In this document: one piece after another, positions 5,845 to 7,979 of the stretch
How positions within the stretch are numbered: position 1 is the first letter of the stretch
Layout: every line of letters starts with the position of its first letter
From: Desulfuromonadales bacterium
Lineage (GTDB): Bacteria > Desulfobacterota > Desulfuromonadia > Desulfuromonadales > BM103
Length of the DNA stretch: 7,979 bases
Direction of reading: 5' to 3'
Assembly: GCA_030640215.1 (NCBI GenBank)
Contig: DAOWJU010000301.1
Location: forward strand, 1 to 7,979
Translations under genes and position numbers: made by a program
The notes under the pieces: generated by a model
Told to the model about the DNA's origin: nothing
The model's input: only the letters and a program-made list of their open reading frames with translations
Databases searched by the model: none

Positions 5845-7979
5845 ATGGAAAATAATGTTTATCAGGCTCAGCACCCGATTCGTTTTGTTACCGCCACCAG
5901 CCTCTATGACGGTCATGATGTTTCCATCAATATCATGCGGCGGATCATCCAGGACTCAGGAGCCGAAGTGGTGCACCTCGGGCATAATCGTTCGGTCCAC
6001 GAGGTTGTCGCCGCGGCGATCCAGGAGGACGCCCAGGGGATAGCGATCAGTTCCTATCAGGGCGGGCATCTCGAATATTTCAAGTTCATGCATGATCTGC
6101 TGCAGGAGAAGGGCGCCGGTCATGTGCGGATTTTCGGCGGCGGCGGCGGGGTCATCCTGCCGGACGAGATCCGCGAGCTTGAAGACTACGGCATTTGTAA
6201 AATATTTTCTCCCGAAGATGGTCGGCGCATGGGCCTGCAGGGGATGATCAACTACAAGCTGGAGCAGTGTGATTTTGTCCCGCCGCAGCAGCTGTCACGC
6301 AATCTGGAACTCCTGCCGCAACGTGATCCGCAAGCGGTGGCCAGGTTGATTACCGCCGCCGAACAGCGGGTCCGCGAGCCCAACGAGCAGTTGCAGTCGG
6401 TGCAGCAGCGGGTCCGGGAACTGGCCAAATCGGTTCCGGTACTCGGTATCACCGGCACCGGCGGAGCGGGCAAGAGCTCATTGACCGACGAATTGGTGCG
6501 CCGCTTTCTGCGCGATTTCGAGCAGAAGACGATGGCGATCCTCTCGGTCGACCCAACCCGCAGACGCACCGGCGGGGCGCTGCTCGGCGACCGTATCCGC
6601 ATGAACGCCATCGATACCCCGCGGGTCTTCATGCGCTCGCTGGCGACCCGCGAATCGCGTAGTGAGCTTTCGGCGGCGATCCGCGAAGCGCTCGACGTGC
6701 TCAAGGCAGCCGCTTTCGATCTGATTATCGTTGAGACCAGCGGCATCGGTCAGGGCGACGCCGGGATCGTCGAGGTCTGCGACCAGTCGCTCTATGTGAT
6801 GACTAGCGAGTTCGGTGCCCCGACCCAGTTGGAGAAGATCGACATGCTCGACTTCGCCGATCTGATCGCACTCAACAAGATGGAGAAACGCGGTGCCGAT
6901 GATGCGCTGCGTAACGTGCGCAAGCAGTACCGGCGCAACCATAAACTGTTCGATGCCGCCGACGAGGAGCTACCGGTCTACGGCACCATCGCCAGCCAGT
7001 TCAACGACGTCGGGGTCAATAGGCTTTATCGCGCCCTGATCGACAAGCTCAACGCCAAATGCAGCCTCGGCTGGCAGTCAAAGCTGGAGGTCGGCGAAGG
7101 GCAGAGCATCGCCCAGCAGATTATCCCGCCGGACAAGATCAGCTACCTGGCAGAGATCGTCCATACCGCCAAGGCCTACCGCAAGCAGATCGAGAGTCAG
7201 ACTCAGGTCGGACACCAGCTGTATCAGCTCTCCGGCGCGCGTAAACTGCTGCTTGAAAAATGTGATTGCCAGGTGAACGATCTCGATGCCTTGGTGGAGT
7301 GGGCCGAGGCGGACTTGAGCGAAGAGAACCGCAAGCTCTTGAAGCAGTGGCCGGAACTCAGGAAGGCCTACCGCGAAGAGGTGATGGTCACCAAGGTGCG
7401 CGACAAGGAGATCCGTACCCAGCTTTCGACCACCACCCTCTCAGGGACGCGCATCCCCAAGGTCTGCCTGCCCGATTATAAAGACTCCGGCGAGATCATC
7501 AAGTGGTGCATGAAGGAGAACGCCCCCGGCTTCTTCCCCTATACCGCCGGCCTCTTCCCCTTTAAACGCACCGCCGAAGACCCCAAGCGTCAGTTCGCCG
7601 GCGAAGGGACTCCTGAGCGCACCAACCGTCGCTTCCACTTCTTGACCAAGGATGACGACGCCAAACGGCTCTCGACCGCCTTCGACAGCGTGACCCTCTA
7701 CGGTGAAGATCCCGACGAACGCCCCGATATCTACGGCAAGGTCGGCATGTCCGGTGTCTCGATCTGTACCCAGACCGATATGGATAAGCTCTTCGCCGGT
7801 TTCGATCTCTGCGATCCGATGACATCTGTCTCGCTGACGGTCAATGGTCCGGCACCGATGCTGCTGGCAATGTTCATGAACACCGCGATTCGTCAGCAGA
7901 TTGAGAAGTTCAGTACCGAGAACGGCCGTGAGCCCTCGAGTGAAGAGCGCGCCGAGATCCAAAGCTGTACCCTGCAGAC
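5845..7979 (+). CDS. icmF: Fused isobutyryl-CoA mutase IcmF (B12-binding, G-protein chaperone and mutase domains), 3' end outside the window
   Basis: This adenosylcobalamin enzyme interconverts isobutyryl-CoA and n-butyryl-CoA. Characterised IcmF proteins also interconvert isovaleryl-CoA and pivalyl-CoA. Its 711 visible codons remain open at the window end; full proteins are about 1,080 residues. Residues 11-140 form the B12 domain. YDGHDVSINIMRR supplies the Asp22-x-His24 ligand motif, and the glycine-rich FGGGGGV lies at 97-103. Residues about 195-410 are the MeaB-like GTPase: P-loop GTGGAGKSS at 204-212, then SVDPT and GGALLGDRIRMN, ETSGIGQ at 297-303, and LNKME at 342-346 as the base-recognition loop. 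A linker leads to the mutase domain from about 510. RQFAGEG carries Phe584 where methylmalonyl-CoA mutase has Tyr, which supports the isobutyryl type; the partner Gln lies beyond the window. AGAGG at 5833-5837 precedes the ATG by seven bases. By eye its codons are much more GC-rich than those of the upstream genes. Confidence 0.95.
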   Translation, partial: MENNVYQAQHPIRFVTATSLYDGHDVSINIMRRIIQDSGAEVVHLGHNRSVHEVVAAAIQEDAQGIAISSYQGGHLEYFKFMHDLLQEKGAGHVRIFGGGGGVILPDEIRELEDYGICKIFSPEDGRRMGLQGMINYKLEQCDFVPPQQLSRNLELLPQRDPQAVARLITAAEQRVREPNEQLQSVQQRVRELAKSVPVLGITGTGGAGKSSLTDELVRRFLRDFEQKTMAILSVDPTRRRTGGALLGDRIRMNAIDTPRVFMRSLATRESRSELSAAIREALDVLKAAAFDLIIVETSGIGQGDAGIVEVCDQSLYVMTSEFGAPTQLEKIDMLDFADLIALNKMEKRGADDALRNVRKQYRRNHKLFDAADEELPVYGTIASQFNDVGVNRLYRALIDKLNAKCSLGWQSKLEVGEGQSIAQQIIPPDKISYLAEIVHTAKAYRKQIESQTQVGHQLYQLSGARKLLLEKCDCQVNDLDALVEWAEADLSEENRKLLKQWPELRKAYREEVMVTKVRDKEIRTQLSTTTLSGTRIPKVCLPDYKDSGEIIKWCMKENAPGFFPYTAGLFPFKRTAEDPKRQFAGEGTPERTNRRFHFLTKDDDAKRLSTAFDSVTLYGEDPDERPDIYGKVGMSGVSICTQTDMDKLFAGFDLCDPMTSVSLTVNGPAPMLLAMFMNTAIRQQIEKFSTENGREPSSEERAEIQSCTLQ

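Noticed and set aside
7441..7962. 173-codon antisense open frame within icmF, and a shorter one at 6252-6746
   Set aside because: High-GC coding sequence commonly leaves long antisense frames. The sense frame is a clear IcmF and the antisense translations show no family features.

Overview
The window looks like bacterial chromosome, most likely from an anaerobic deltaproteobacterium-type organism (Desulfuromonadales/Geobacter-like). This is inferred from the combination of a fused isobutyryl-CoA mutase (IcmF), a short-chain acyl-CoA dehydrogenase, a small double-cluster Fe-S protein of anaerobes and a TRAP transporter; no taxonomic marker is present. All recognisable genes read on the + strand.

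Layout. Bases 3-143 are the tail of a LuxR/NarL-type regulator. About 500 bases without a convincing gene follow (144-642). They hold a possible terminator, a perfect 16-bp palindrome and a plausible sigma-70 promoter. Then come a short-chain acyl-CoA dehydrogenase (643-1800), a broken Fe-S protein gene with an internal deletion and frameshift (1840-2336), a complete tripartite TRAP transporter dctP-dctQ-dctM (2393-5227), a UspA-type universal stress protein (5257-5730), a 114-base gap, and the first 711 codons of icmF (5845 to the window end).

How the genes may work together. TRAP carriers take up organic anions with a periplasmic binding protein and an ion gradient. IcmF interconverts isobutyryl-CoA and n-butyryl-CoA, and is also known to interconvert isovaleryl-CoA and pivalyl-CoA. 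A short-chain acyl-CoA dehydrogenase would oxidise the resulting straight-chain (or a branched) acyl-CoA into beta-oxidation. The simplest reading is a locus for uptake and oxidation of a short branched carboxylate such as isobutyrate. The CoA-activating enzyme is not in view, so this is inference. The Usp gene beside the TRAP genes recalls the TeaABC-TeaD arrangement, in which a Usp modulates a TRAP transporter.

The most notable non-gene signals are a 12-bp perfect hairpin inside the first codons of dctQ, immediately after the binding-protein gene, and the molecular scar in the Fe-S pseudogene. In that scar the two ends of a lost segment can still be read in two different frames. No mobile element, CRISPR array, tRNA or rRNA was seen, and nothing here clearly amounts to a new defence or mobile system.
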